Assembly (NCBI GenBank): GCA_016584305.1
Contig: JACEEZ010003584.1
Location: 17,380-81,379, forward strand
DNA: 64,000 nucleotides
From: Chionoecetes opilio
Lineage: Eukaryota; Arthropoda; Malacostraca; Decapoda; Majidae
Direction: 5' to 3'
In this document: positions 22,189 to 32,978 of the stretch, one piece after another
Position numbering within the stretch: position 1 is the first letter of the stretch
Layout of the letters: the number at the start of each line of letters is the position of its first letter
The notes under the pieces: generated by a model
The model's input: only the letters and a program-made list of their open reading frames with translations
Database searches by the model: none
What the model was told of the DNA's origin: nothing
Program-made: the position numbers and the translations under genes

Positions 22189-22632
22189 ACAGATGAGGTA
22201 ATATGAAACAAGTACCAGTGCTGTTTGCTCTGATGTCTGGAAAAAGACGCAGAGACTATAAGAAGTATTATCAAGATTAAAGAACTTCTAGGTGAGGAAC
22301 TGAGAGTGGAGGAAATTACGAATTGATTTTGAGGAAAGTGTCTGGCGTGCAATTTCCCGACATCCTGCCTAATGTTTTTATTCGAGGATGTAGTTTTCAT
22401 TGGGGCAAGCAGTATGGGGGAAAATTCAAGAGCTGGGCCTGCAAGCGTCGTATACAAATAATGCTGGGATCCATAAATACCTGAAAAAAGTCCTTTCACT
22501 ACCATATGTGCCAGCAGAACATATAGAAGAACTGTTTGTAAGGTTTTACAGAAAAGCAAATGGCTGTCAATCACTTAAATCTTCTGGATTACATCAGAAA
22601 CACATGGATTTATTCCAATATTGGCCTCCAAG
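22189..22632 (+). pseudogene. MULE transposase, middle part (copy B)
   Basis: It has the same motifs as copy A (VPVLFALMSGKRRRDY, IDFEESVW). A deletion of one A near 22266 and extra bases near 22320 and 22353 break the first half. On the other hand the segment GLQASY to PAEHIEELFVRFYRKA is in frame here whereas copy A is shifted. It is cut at 22632 by copy B of the TAGGGTGTCCC transposon. Confidence 0.75.
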
Positions 22633-22635
22633 CCG

Positions 22636-25320
22636 TAGGGTGTCCCAAGATCATAGAGGGAAAAATGAAACCTGTTTTTTTCACTTGCTCGTGTTTTCCC
22701 TTCTTTTCACACATGCAGAAGAAGAGGTCCTGTGAAATTAGATGAAATTCGGAGAATATTTAGGGGTCGCGACAAACTGAACAATTTTCTAATAACCTTC
22801 AAAAACAAAGAAAAACTCAAAACATCCCACATTTTTTGAAAGAAACTTATAAGGAAACCAAAACAGACAGTTTTCATTGTTTCCATTCAGAAAGCCTTCT
22901 TTTCCCGCCCCACAATTTTTCGTGGTGGGGGAAACTAACTGGAGGAGATACTTCTCCTGTGGGGGCCGACTTCGTGGACCCAGGTAGCGCTGGACTAGGG
23001 CGATGCCGCGCTCCGCGGCATCGTTGACCACTCGGAGGCCAAGTGCCCGTTTCCGAGCGTCCTTGAATCGGTCGTACTCCTCCCACAATGCCGGGTCCTT
23101 TGCCAGGAAGCCCTTGTCCGCATCGAGTTTCTGAAGAAGGACCGTGTCTTCGAAGTGACGAAGGACGAGAGGGAGGAGACATCGTCATTTTTTTTTCCCC
23201 CCATTGTTTTGAGTTCCTTCTTCGAGGCGGGCTTGTCCAATGCCTTGACCATCTGCTTCTTCTCCTCCACTCAATCCTTGAGTCGAAGAAGGCCCAGTCC
23301 AGCTTTTTCCTCGGAAACGTACCACAGGTGGCGTCGCAGGGTTTGTTCTGCTGCCTTGGCAACGGTTTGGTCAGGGTATGTCTTGAGGATCTCGAGGAAG
23401 AGCACGTCGTTCAACGGAGCTTTCACAGAGATCGGTGCCTCATGCCATTGCTTGCAGTACACCAGAGCAACGAAGAGGGCCACTCGTTGCACTCCGGCCT
23501 TCTCTCGACGAGTCAGCGACTGCTGGGATTTCAGCATCTGAAGCGTGAGGCAGTAGATGGCCTTGGCCATCCCCCGGGCTTGATGGAGAGCTCCAGGACG
23601 GCGGAATGGTTTTGGTGGACCTTCACCACCGAGGAACAGGTAGGAGAGACGGAGAAAGTTCTTCATAGCCCTCCCTGGATGGTTCTTCGACATCAGAGCC
23701 TCCTTCAGGAAGGCCAATGCGTCGTCCTTCCCAGCTTGCTGGCAGTGTCATTGGGGGGCGAAGAACTCTACGAGGTCCTCCGATGTTTCCACCGTCTCTC
23801 TCTGCGAGGAATCCACGAAGGACCATCGATCACAGAGTCGTTTGAAGATTCCAATGTCAGGACCAGAGGAAGAGCCGAAGCGGGCTTCGAAGAAAATCCT
23901 TGAGGATCACCTCGTGGCCATGATGGCGGCAGGCCAACCAAAGCAAGCTTCGTCCGAGTTCTTGCTCAATCCGAATGCAAGCACCTTGCACCATGCCAGT
24001 GTTCGAAAGCCGTGGTGTCGAAACAGGAGGCGATGATCTTGTCCCTGAGGGGCCCGCTTCGTCCACCTCCTTAAAGACCACTGCAGCCACGTTTCTGCCA
24101 GTCGAATCCGAGCTTGCCGGGCCCCCAAGAAGGAACTCGGCGTCATCTTCCCCTGTGAGGAGGACGGCGATGCGGTCCTCCGTATCGCCAGAGAGGGACG
24201 GGAGGAGTTTTTCCCTCCCAATGCAGGACCAACCTCTCGGTATTTCCTGGTTCCGCAGTTCCACGATCTTCTCGGCCGGGGGCTTGCTCTCTCCCCGCAA
24301 TTTGTGCTCGATGGACCGTGCTCTTCGAGACCGCCATACTCCCAATGTCTATTCCAAGAACTTGAGCGGTAGCTGCGAACCCTTGACGTTGCTTTGCCGC
24401 ACCGACAACTTTTCTCGATCCCAAGTTGAAATGAGGTTAAGATCCTTCACGGAGACGATGGCGACTGTTTGAGTTTTTTCCTCTGGCTTCGGGGTCCACG
24501 AGCCAGTGATGACGTCGTCGACACAGGACTGCTGTTGCTGCTACTGCTTTGGCTTTGGGGTTTCCGCCCTTTCAGTCAGCCTGGCAATGTCGCTGTCTTC
24601 ACATTCCCGGAGCCGCTTGAGTTGAGTTCCGCGCTCGACCTCTTCTCCACCTTCTTCGCTGTCACGAGGTCAATTCCAGCCATGGATGATTCCCCTCTGT
24701 CTTCTCTCTGACTCCGAGGAACTCCTTGTCCTCGTCCTTCGCGTCTGCCCGTTGGAGAAGGAGGAGTGTCCGAGGTCGAAGATTTCTTGGAGGTCTCCTT
24801 TGAAAATCTCATCCATACGATGTTTTGGCCTGTCTTTGTTCTTGTTCTTCTTGAGGTCCCTTGTACGCCTTTACCAGCTTTGACAGCTTCGTGCCGGCGT
24901 GTATTACTGTAGTTTTTCAAGAATCCCGGCGCGCGACCAGAAGGGGAGAACCTCCTCCACCACCGCCTTCCTGCTCCCGCTCGCCGTCTTCCCCATCTCC
25001 CGGTGGTGGTGGTAGTAGCGGAGGAGGACCTGCTCCTTCGATGGTAGTCGGGGTCCGGTGATTTCATTCGATTGGAGCCTTGTCGATCAGCCAAAGATTA
25101 CTAGCGGCTCTTGTTGCCATGTTAATAACCTGAGGGAGAAAAAAAAGTGGAAATTTAGAAAAATCCTGAAATTCAGTCACGTCCCTAAATGTTCACTTTG
25201 TCGAGACCCCTAATATTACTCAATTCGCCCAAAATTTCAACGCAATACTGTTTACTATGAGAGAACCGGAATAACACGAGCGTGCAACATTTCAAAACTT
25301 TTGCATTTTGGGACACCCTA
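22636..25320 (-). mobile_element. DNA transposon with TAGGGTGTCCCAA ends, copy B
   Basis: The ends, insertion point in the MULE and flanking CTCCAAG are the same as in copy A. Length is 2685 bp. Its gene is broken (next entry). It arose with the tandem block rather than by a second transposition. Confidence 0.85.
22887..25120 (-). pseudogene. 740-aa transposase-like gene, disrupted copy B
   Basis: It is nearly identical to the gene at 17056-19278 but has at least a dozen small indels that shift the frame, for example near 22918-22935, 23195-23205, 23270, 23730-23755, 23895, 24042-24050, 24278-24284, 24380 and 24860. The segments with HWDGK-, DTTASN- and NDAAERG-equivalent motifs are still readable in different frames. 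The changes cluster in G, C and T runs. It may be a bad consensus of the intact gene and should not be taken as proof of decay. Confidence 0.8.
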
Positions 25321-25576
25321 CTCCAAGGTCATGGTGCGTGTTTGCCAGAAGCATCCGCCCCCACAATGATGCAGAAGGCTGGCACCCACCGCATCAATTC
25401 GAAGGCGCGGGAAAGGGCAACTGAGCTTTTTCCTCCTCATAAAGCTCCTTCATGACGAGGGCCCGACTTGTCCCCCTCCAGGGGTGTCTGCTCTCAGATG
25501 GCAAGGTATTACACAAACAAGGAGCAAAATACGCTAAACATTCACGGGACAATTAATTAGCCTCTGGGAGCTGTAA
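25321..25576 (+). pseudogene. MULE transposase, C-terminal part (copy B)
   Basis: The RTNNDAEGWHH region is shared with copy A but interrupted by short indels (near 25352, 25387 and 25460). It ends at the same stop codon, after LWEL. Confidence 0.7.
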
Positions 25577-26099
25577 AATGCGGTGACAGATCGGGGAAAC
25601 AATTTACTACGAGCTGTGTCAAATCACATCGCCGTGTATGTTCGTTAGTGATGTTTTTTTTTGTTTTTTGTTTTTATTTTAGCTTCAGAATTACATGTTT
25701 TATTTGGTTTAATTTTAGTTCCATGTATAGTTTGTTTAAGTTTTTTTATTGTTTTTTTTATAGGCTTTATTTAGAGTATCCTTTTTTAACTTATTGACAT
25801 GCATGAAATAAATATATGTTTCATAAGTTTTAGCACATGTTTTCTATCAGTACAAAAATTACTGCGTATGAAAATAATAAATATATTTCATGTCTTAGCA
25901 AGTGATTCCGGGCCGATTTGGTACACACAATTGGCCGATTTAGTCATGGGCCGAGTTGGCCTGCAACCATCTATGGTAGGGTAAATTTTTACACTAGGAC
26001 CATAATCCATTTGCAGGTCAAAAGTCAAAACTATGGGTAACATTTCAGTAGTGGGCTTTCATCGATTTTGAGGCCGAAACTTAGTTCGGTGTATTACTC

Positions 26100-26579
26100 T
26101 ACCGTAGATAACACTTAAGTCGCCAGGACAACTTTTTTTTTCGATGTACAGACATCTGGTGGCGTTAGTACTTACATTTCTACATCCATGATTTCAGGAA
26201 AGTTAGGGGCTATCTGGAGAGTCTGTGTCATTTTGTGTCTTCATCTGTGTCATAGTATGGCTATAAATGAACAAATTACAAAAATATCACCAGAGTGGCG
26301 ACCAACAATAAGGTCGCCAATTAGTATTTATGTTCTGAGTGTCCTTCCGCCGTTGTCGTCACGCGAAAAAAAAACAAGTAGGGAAATTTGAAACCGTATA
26401 TATACTTGCAGATGCAAATCATAAAACAACGCTGAAACAGGGTAGATTATACAGTCATGATATAAACTACTGTGTATCGTCTTCAGTGGCACATATAAAT
26501 CAGTAATGATGCTATAATTTGTAATGTTTGGCGGCTGGCGACATTAGTGCAGCTGGCGACTAAAGTGTTATCTACGGTA
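26100..26579. mobile_element. MITE with TACCGTAGATAACACTT ends, copy B
   Basis: Duplicate of the MITE at 20254-20732, almost identical, with intact inverted ends. Confidence 0.8.
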
Positions 26580-26769
26580 GTGTTTGCCCATACTCCCCCC
26601 TCTCCCTCAAAACAAGCTTGGGACCTGGAGGAATGTGGAATATTTGGCTGGGGTATAAAATATGCGTCACAACCATACGAAAAATAATAACCACATAGTT
26701 TTTGAGTTAGGGGTGTTGTAAAAATTTCCTAGATCTAGGGAAAATAGATAGAATTTCCTAAGTCCAAAG

Positions 26770-28153
26770 ACGTGTGAACTAAATACATTGAATGTATTTA
26801 AATACTAAATACTAAATACATGGGAGAAATGTATTTAAATACTAATTACTCAATACATTTTACGAATGTATTTAAATACTAAATACTAAATACATCAATT
26901 GTATTTAAATACATTTGTAAATACATTTTAAATACACAAATTTTAACATGTCCGAAAAAAATGAATTTCCTTAGGATTTAACAATAGAACATAAGAGAAT
27001 AAGGAAGCTACAAGAGGCCGCGAGACTTACACGTGGTAGTTCCTGTTACCTAACACTACCTACACCCACCTTTCATCCCCATCCATGAACCTATCCAGCT
27101 CCTCTTTAAAGCTCCCTAATGATTCCGCACTAACTACCTGTCTACTGAGTCCATTCCATTCATTGACCACCCTATTTGTGAACCAGTTTTTCCCTATTTC
27201 TTTTTTAAATTACGCTTTTCCAGCTTGAATCCGTTACTTCTTGTTCTACCCTGGTTAATAGCCGTAAGAACTTTTCCTACCTCTCCTTTATTAAATCCCT
27301 TTATCCACTTAAAAACTTCTATCAGATCGCTCATTACTCTGCATCTCTCGAGTGAGTGTAACTTTAATAACTTCAATCTCTTCTCATAACTAAAGTTACG
27401 CATCCCTTGAATAATTTTGGTCATCCTTCTCTGCACTGATTCTAACAAGGCTATATCCATCCTGTAATATGGAGACCAAAACTGAACTGCATAGTCTAGG
27501 TGAGGCCTGACTAAAGCCAGATAAAGCTTTAGAATAACTTCGCACTTCTACTTTTAACACTTCTGGTAATTAATCCTAACCCTCATTAGCTCTATTTCTA
27601 GCCTCAATACATTGTTTCCTAGGTCGGAGGTCTGGGCTCACCCTTACTCCAAGATCTTTTTCACCTTCTGATCTTTTCAGCGATGCATTGCGAATGGTGT
27701 ATCTATTACCAGGGTTTTTCTACCAATATTCATAGAAAAAACCCTGGTAATAGACACACCATACGCAATGTATCCTTAGATTTTGCAATGATCGCTGATT
27801 CCTTAGATTTGGGTTTCCTTAGAAATTTCCTTCTCAGGCCTAAATTTCCTTGAAATCAGGACATTTCCTTGCCATGGCAACTGGTCACTGTAAATCCTGC
27901 GTGGCAACTGGTCACTGTAACATCAGGGTTGCCAGATAGTTGGGCGGGTTTATGGCCAAATTAACTGATAAAAAAGTATTTAAATTTTTATATTAAATGT
28001 ATTTAAATCAATGTATTTAAATACTCATAAAAGTATTTAAATACTGTATTTAAATACATGACAACCAATGTATTTATAAATACATTTCTAAATACACAAA
28101 TGTATTTAAATACGTATTTAAATACAATTGTATTTAAATACTGCCCAGCTCTG
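26770..28153. mobile_element. hAT-like MITE, copy B, right end intact
   Basis: It has the same structure as 20922-22165 but continues through GTATTTAAATACTGCCCAGC to CTCTG at 28153, the inverted counterpart of CAGAGCTGGGCA at 728. It contains the second CR1-like fragment (26979-27772). Confidence 0.7.
26979..27772 (-). mobile_element. CR1-like non-LTR fragment, copy B
   Basis: Duplicate of 21134-21956. The frame carries the VQRRMTKIIQGMRNFSYEKR region and the same break in the A run; a base missing near 27541 shifts the upstream part. The tail repeat is present once instead of twice. The 5' hairpin lies at 27686-27770. Confidence 0.75.
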
Positions 28154-28154
28154 G

Positions 28155-28880
28155 TCTAGATACTACCTGCCCTTACTACCATATCCAGCAAGCCTCCCTC
28201 GTTAGGTAGTTAACAGGTAGGGAGGCCTGGCTGGCTTGGACGAGTAATGACGTCATCAAACTTGTCATTAGTCACCAGCCAATGACAAACTGTTTCTAAA
28301 ACTTCTCGACCAATCACAAGTCGTCAAGACAACACGGCCTTTAAAGGTCATGTCACACGGACACTTTTTCCGTTAGTGTTATGGGGTGGCCGCGGCAAGA
28401 ATGTTTTCCCGACACTGGCTACCCCGCCACCTCAACACCTTTAAATAACCCTTATTTAAGGTGACACGCGGTACTACACTGACCTAAATAATGACACGTG
28501 TATATAACAGCTCACCATAATCACTACGATATATAATAACTAGTAATGATGTAAAACCCTGCACACCCTGCTGGCAAGCGACCAACCCCGCCTGGCGCCC
28601 TGCCTACCTCTCAGGACAACACGCTGTCATCCGCCTCACCTGCGCCTTCCTGAAGAAGACAGATCAGCTACCACGCCTGTGATAGCATCATAGGATAGCA
28701 CCAGGGATCATAGGGCTCCTCAAGGGGTCCTCACAGCCCTACAGACAACACCAAGAAGGAGGAGGAAATCTCCGCCATCATGATACTGCTGCCGGCTGCC
28801 GCTGCCAGACGTAGGACTGACAGTGCTGTACACTACACCTGTTCAGTACTGTATTGTGTATTTTTACTGTAGATTTATTT
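28155..28880. repeat. Dispersed repeat (family also at 51970-52160 and 55235-55640)
   Basis: It begins TAGATACTACCTGCCCTTAC. It contains two CCAAT-type boxes (CCAATGACAAACTGTTT, CCAATCACAA), TTTAAGGTGACACGCGG, ACACGTGTATATAACAGCTC and the CTGAAGAAGACAG / GGATCATAGG block. The same blocks recur in the same order on both sides of the hAT-like element at 52286-55126. CCAAT plus TATA-like motifs suggest a promoter-bearing repeat such as a solo LTR; this is inference. No coding capacity. Confidence 0.6.
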
Positions 28881-28979
28881 ATTTACATGATTTATCTTAT
28901 GTTTATTGATATTTGCATGACTTAGTAATTTTCTATATTCACCTAGAATTTTTTTTTTTTTTTTTTTAATAATTATTTT

Positions 28980-29062
28980 ATCCCTGCATTATTCGGATCC
29001 TTGCATTACTCGGACCACTCCTTGGCCCAATTAGTCCGAATACGAGAGGGTTTACTGTATAG
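28980..29062. mobile_element. Terminal piece of a Tigger/pogo-like element
   Basis: Read on the minus strand it starts TACAGTAAACCCTCTCGTAT and continues with repeated CGGA-N(6)-TGCA-type words (TCCGAGTAATGCA, TCCGAATAATGCA). Ends of this form are usual for Tigger/pogo elements. The other end was not located. A T run (28950-28967) lies just before it. Confidence 0.45.
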
Positions 29063-29596
29063 TGCAGCCCTCGGGAAGTAGCCTAAGAATTAAGATTAAG
29101 TCTTATATAGACCTAACATTAATCCTACATTCCTAAAACCTTGGTTCTGCCACTGAGAGAGAGAGAGAGCGTCGCATGTCAGTCATGTCTAATACATGTA
29201 TAAATGACACAGAGACACCAACTTCTGGTTAGAGAAGGTGTGAATTAATATTTTATTCTTGTGTACAGTCAAAGACAAAAGTCGTGTCGAGGTTTTGTTC
29301 GCATATGAAATGTAACTCGTGAAACATTATGAAAACCCTAACGCAGTTACATGCTCATGGTTGGCAAGCCTGAATCCTTTAAGCTGCTGTTCAGATAAGG
29401 GTTCAAAGCTTCGTATCTGCCGCCGATGAGATAATAGCTAAAACAAGCCAAGGGGATTTCAAAGGTTCAATAGATTTACTGCGGTGAGGTTTCATATTCG
29501 ATGTGAAATGTGAAGTATACTCGGTCCAGCAATGATCGCCGGGGCAATTCATCTTTACACCTCTTCATCTTCAATAGTATATTTGGATAATAATTA
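29063..29596. other. Unannotated stretch
   Basis: Contains a short GA run (29156-29170). No gene is recognised. AGTATATTTGGATAATAAT directly before 29595 is repeated at 31559-31577. Confidence 0.4.
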
Positions 29597-29936
29597 CAGA
29601 CACGCCCTCGGTTTTCGAACAAAAATTAGTTTCTAAAAGTTGTTCTAAAACCGAAAAAAAATTTTTCCATAAGAAGCAATATAAAAGGATTAATCCGTTC
29701 CTGACCCTCAAAATAAAGACCTTTTTTTAACCTTTTTAGCTGTATTTCATGCATAAAAATGCCTATAAATGCAATATAATATTATATTATAACACCATCT
29801 GAATAAAGAATAAAGTAATAGCTTTAATAGTTAATAGATAGTATTCACTGACGTCACAACATCCGGGTATTTGTTGGGGGAAAGACATGTAAACACAGCT
29901 GTTATCTGACAGTTCCGCGGCCAAACGGTAGCGTTT

Positions 29937-30193
29937 GGGTAGGCGGTAGCGGAGTGGTTAGCGTCTCTGACTGGCGTTCTCGGTGACCCGAGTTCGATCC
30001 CCGAAGAAAACCAAAACCTTTCTGCACCGTCGAGTGGCCTAAGAACACCCACATGCCCTGCCCATCAACTCTACCTTCGATTGCGAGTGCATCGGAGGAC
30101 ACGGGGGCGGCATGAGCCTCACAGGCGTCACTATAAGAATCCGGCCTGCGCCACCACGGGCGAGGACCAACCATCACATCCCTCAAGTGAACC
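29937..30193 (+). mobile_element. tRNA-derived SINE
   Basis: The head has tRNA-like A and B boxes: TAGCGGAGTGGTTAGCG and GGTGACCCGAGTTCGATCCC. A non-tRNA body follows and ends CCTCAAGTGAA. The head resembles a tRNA gene, but no acceptor stem closes around it and the body repeats at 7855-8131. Transcription would be by RNA polymerase III (family knowledge). Confidence 0.8.
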
Positions 30194-30282
30194 TCCAGAG
30201 ACTACCATCCGAGCCCTGGGTCACCACTGCCTACAGGCGCTATAGGCACAAATGGAAAAAAAAAAAAAAAAAACTGCCTAAT

Positions 30283-31140
30283 TTCTCGGGTCTGCCGCTC
30301 CACCTGGAACAACACGCTCGGCAATGCCCTCCGCATCACCTCTACGGGTCAATACCGCAGTGACTCTTCCCCCCAGCCATGGATAAGGAAAAAGTCCCGC
30401 GTCCTGGATGTCACCCTCACCCGCCTCCGCCTGGGGCACACGACACTCACGGTTCACCTTCACCGCCTCCGTCTGTCCCCTGACCCTCACTGCCCCTGGT
30501 GTAGGAATGTTCCGGAGACTATTGAACACTGCTGCAGTGTCTGCGCTTCCACTCACACTGTGGGTACATTTTTACACTAGGACCGAAATTCCCTACACAA
30601 TTGGGAGTGTGGTTTCTGTTCACCATAATGGATTCTAAGAAACATTCACTCTATGAGTTTCCGTCGCAAATCACTACTTTCTGAGATATAAGATGTTGTT
30701 AGTAGGAAGGAGTGTATAAGAAATATGAAAAATAAACTAACCTAACCCCACCTTTTGTCTCACGAACCTAACCTAACCTAACCTAACTCCACGCTTTAAC
30801 CTCCTAACTAAAGCCAAATCCTCATTAAAAAATGTCCGTGGCAAGGGAAGAACAGAGGCGATGCAGGTCACAAGAGGAAGAAGAGTAAGGCGTTCGTAAA
30901 CACTAGTCTCTCTCCTCCCTATAAACAACATGTCATATCTCCAAAAGTAATGATTTGCGACGGAAGCTCATATAGAGAATGTTTCTTAGAATCCAATAAG
31001 GTAAACATAAACCACACTCCCAATTGTGTAGGGAATTTCAGTCCTAGTGTAAAATAATACCACACCGTGTAGTGCTACACTCTCAACTACTCGCCCTGAA
31101 CGTCACCACCTTTGACCTGCCCACCCAGCTGTCGGCAGTG
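30283..31140 (+). mobile_element. I-like non-LTR retrotransposon, 3' fragment
   Basis: The frame starting near 30300 reads WNNTLGNALRITS, then KSRVLDVTLTRLRLGHTTLT, HLHRLRLSPDPHCPWC and VPETIEH. This is the region after RNase H in I-type LINEs, ending in a CPWC-(x)n-H-C zinc knuckle. The 499-bp MITE at 30563-31061 splits it; the frame resumes with RVVLHSQLLALNVTTFDLPT after 31062. Only the C-terminal part is present. Confidence 0.7.
30563..31061. mobile_element. MITE with about 120-bp inverted ends and 8-bp duplication
   Basis: The left end GGTACATTTTTACACTAGGA pairs with the inverted GGTATTATTTTACACTAGGA. Pairing continues for about 120 bp (AATTCCCTACACAATTGGGA, GGATTCTAAGAAACATTC, TTCCGTCGCAAATCA). 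It is flanked by ACACTGTG (30555-30562) and ACACCGTG (31062-31069), an 8-bp duplication with one change. The centre holds a few CCTAA units (30740-30788). Non-coding. An 8-bp duplication fits hAT- or P-like elements. Confidence 0.8.
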
Positions 31141-31215
31141 TTTACAAGTCTGAGCCTCCAATATGGTGTTGTGTGAATACTATCTATTAGTTTAATATAG
31201 TTTAAAGCTAACTTA

Positions 31216-31266
31216 TAGCTTAAAGCTTTTCGCCTTTACGCTTTCACTAGCTTTCTTAGGTCCCAT
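31216..31266 (-). pseudogene. Start of a Tigger-like transposase, remnant
   Basis: Seventeen codons, beginning MGPKKASESVKAKS, before a stop. The position, about 230 bp inside the right inverted end of the Tigger-like element, and the basic MxPKK start fit this family. It is too short to be certain. Confidence 0.4.
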
Positions 31267-31499
31267 CGTGGCTTATGGAATAAAAAAAATAGAAGAAATA
31301 ATGCACAAAACAAGAAAAATTGTCAAAATTAAAGAACAGTTCGGAGCGGATGTTCTCAGAGTGAGGGCCGCGGCGTGACTGACTCGTGTTCGGCAACCGA
31401 GTTATCGTACGGCAACCGGTGCAATTATGAGTTTGAAATTCTGTTCGTGAACCGATTTGTTAAAAAAGTGAGACGTTCGAAACCCGAGGTTTGACTGTA

Positions 31500-32500
31500 T
31501 AATAAATTCCATTCTAATTTATACAAAAATTAAAGAAATATTGCCTGACAATTCAGGAGTATATTTGGATAATAATAAGAAGAGTGGAAGGACTCAGAAG
31601 CAGTGGCATATGTAGGTCCTTAAAAAGGAAGGGGGGTACAGGGGTGAATCCATGGTTGTTTTAAGGGGGGGGGGGGGCTTGTGCGAAGCGAGCCTCAACA
31701 GCTGAGGGGGTTTACAATAATAACAAATTGCAATGTGTTTTCAGAGGGCCTCAGCCGAACCCCTGAGACTGGCTCACCGAACCCAGGTTAAGAACCACTG
31801 CTTTAAAATATAATCAGCACTTCTATTTTTAACACTCCTGGTAATAAAACAATTACTCATGAGGATACGAACTATTATGACGTATGTGTATGTGGTGAGA
31901 TGGAAGCCTCTATGGCAGTGCTACCAACCGTTGGTAGACATACAGCAGACAGCACTGAAGGTTAGCCCTTTACCAGATGTCTTAACCAAAGTTCATGACA
32001 CAACTTTTGCCTTTGACTGTACATCCTGCAACATTTATTATTTTGTATTTCATTTACAGGTATGTGGTTAGTTATTTAAGTATACAATCATGCTACCAGT
32101 GCTAACGTGTGGTGAACGATCTGGATCTGTGTACCCGGAACCAACCCTGTTCCAGTACCAGTACCCTGGTAACTAGCATGTAGTGTGGCTGTGCGGCTCT
32201 CCAAAGCATAGAGTTATGACTCGTGGCCCTTTGTTCAAAAAGGTTGCACACCTCTGCTCTAAAATGTAATTATAAAGTGGGGGAGAGACGCCCCCTCACC
32301 TCTATCCCAACAAATTTTGGAGACTGGTGGAAATGTGGTGTTGACACTTTAATTCCATGGACACATCAGAGGGTATTTCAAGTAGATTTTCAGCCATTAT
32401 TTGTTTGAATCAGTTATTCTCAATGTCATCAAGATAAGATTGGTAGAAATAACACTAACATAGTATTGATACTGTGGTGCTTTGTATAAATAATAATTGT
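31500..32500. other. Stretch with two hAT-like terminal motifs
   Basis: On the minus strand CAGTGGTTCTTAACCTGGGT starts at 31801, and CAGAGGTGTGCAACCTTTTT at 32256. Both have the form of hAT element ends, but their partners were not found. A G run lies at 31665-31678. No gene is recognised. Confidence 0.35.
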
Positions 32501-32514
32501 TTTAGGACTTCAAC

Positions 32515-32649
32515 ATGAGCATGGGAGGCAGCAAAATGCGGACTATGAAGAAGGCAGTCGAGAAAGTCATTCATGGCAACCTTATCAAGACTAACATTCC
32601 TGCTGGAATGGCTATTGCTGGGCCACCCCTTGGACCTATGCTGGGACAG
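32515..32649 (+). CDS. mRpL11: Mitochondrial ribosomal protein L11, first coding exon
   Basis: The 45-codon exon reads from an ATG through KKAVEKVIHGNLIKTNIPAG to GPPLGPMLGQ. The NIPAGMAxAGPPLGPMLGQ sequence is the hallmark N-terminal part of the L11 family, which binds the GTPase-associated centre of the large ribosomal subunit. The basic start fits the mitochondrial form. The exon ends on a codon boundary at CAG followed by GTAAGA, a good 5' splice site. TTGTTTTAG at 32497-32505 could be a 3' splice site in the 5' leader. No further L11 exon (the expected continuation starts RGI) is visible in the window. Either the rest lies beyond or behind repeats, or this is a broken copy. It is the only recognisable host gene piece. 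Confidence 0.8.
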
Positions 32650-32862
32650 GTAAGATGAATGGCACATACCACAGTAATGATAATTGCAAAAGTTACAAAC
32701 ATATAATGAGCTGGAGTTACTTTTATAATAGAACTGCCCGCCTCTCAAACTCTGGGCTTGCCTTACAATAATGCCGCTCACTACATACAAAATTAACTTA
32801 GAATCTCCTGCTTTGCAGGTAAGCAAACATAACATACAGAGAACGCTAGTTTCCTTCTTACA

Positions 32863-32978
32863 GGCTACAAAGCACAATTAATGAACATTATTGAAAGTTT
32901 TGGCACTCAAGAAGAAATGAGGGCAATGAAGAGCCTCTTGTCCTATAAAATCTTCATTGATGGGATGATCCAGGAGGT
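32863..32978 (+). CDS. Possible orphan exon, unknown protein
   Basis: CTTCTTACAG is a plausible 3' splice site before YKAQLMNIIESFGTQEEMRA and LLSYKIFIDGMIQE. GAGGTACTG may serve as a 5' splice site, and downstream sequence turns low complexity. The reading frame needs one preceding base, so it cannot follow the L11 exon, which ends in phase 0. I do not recognise the protein. Confidence 0.3.

Larger units (their letters stand above)
22186..28153. repeat. Tandem block copy B
   Basis: Second copy of the block at 16353-22165. It differs by many small indels in which a mixed motif is replaced by a run (for example GGTGGCG read as GGGGGGCG at about 23752). This pattern looks more like consensus error than mutation. 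Unlike copy A, its hAT-like MITE retains the right end. Confidence 0.8.
29597..31497 (-). mobile_element. Tigger-like element with nested insertions
   Basis: The left end CAGACACGCCCTCGGTTTTC continues to GAAC. The inverted right end reads CAGTCAAACCTCGGGTTTCG then AAC. TA flanks both sides (29595-29596 and 31498-31499), as expected for the Tc1/mariner superfamily. A second inverted pair (TTAATAGATAGTATTCAC at about 29826 and its complement near 31172) lies inside. On the minus strand at 31266 an ATG opens MGPKKASESVKAKS, which resembles the start of Tigger transposases. The rest of the coding region is replaced by a SINE, an I-like LINE and a MITE. Confidence 0.6.

Noticed and set aside
29937..30010. 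tRNA gene
   Set aside because: A- and B-box-like motifs are present, but no closing acceptor stem is visible and the following body recurs at 7855-8131, so it is a SINE head.
32515..32978. Two consecutive exons of mRpL11
   Set aside because: The first exon ends in phase 0, whereas the second candidate would need phase 1, and its sequence does not resemble L11.
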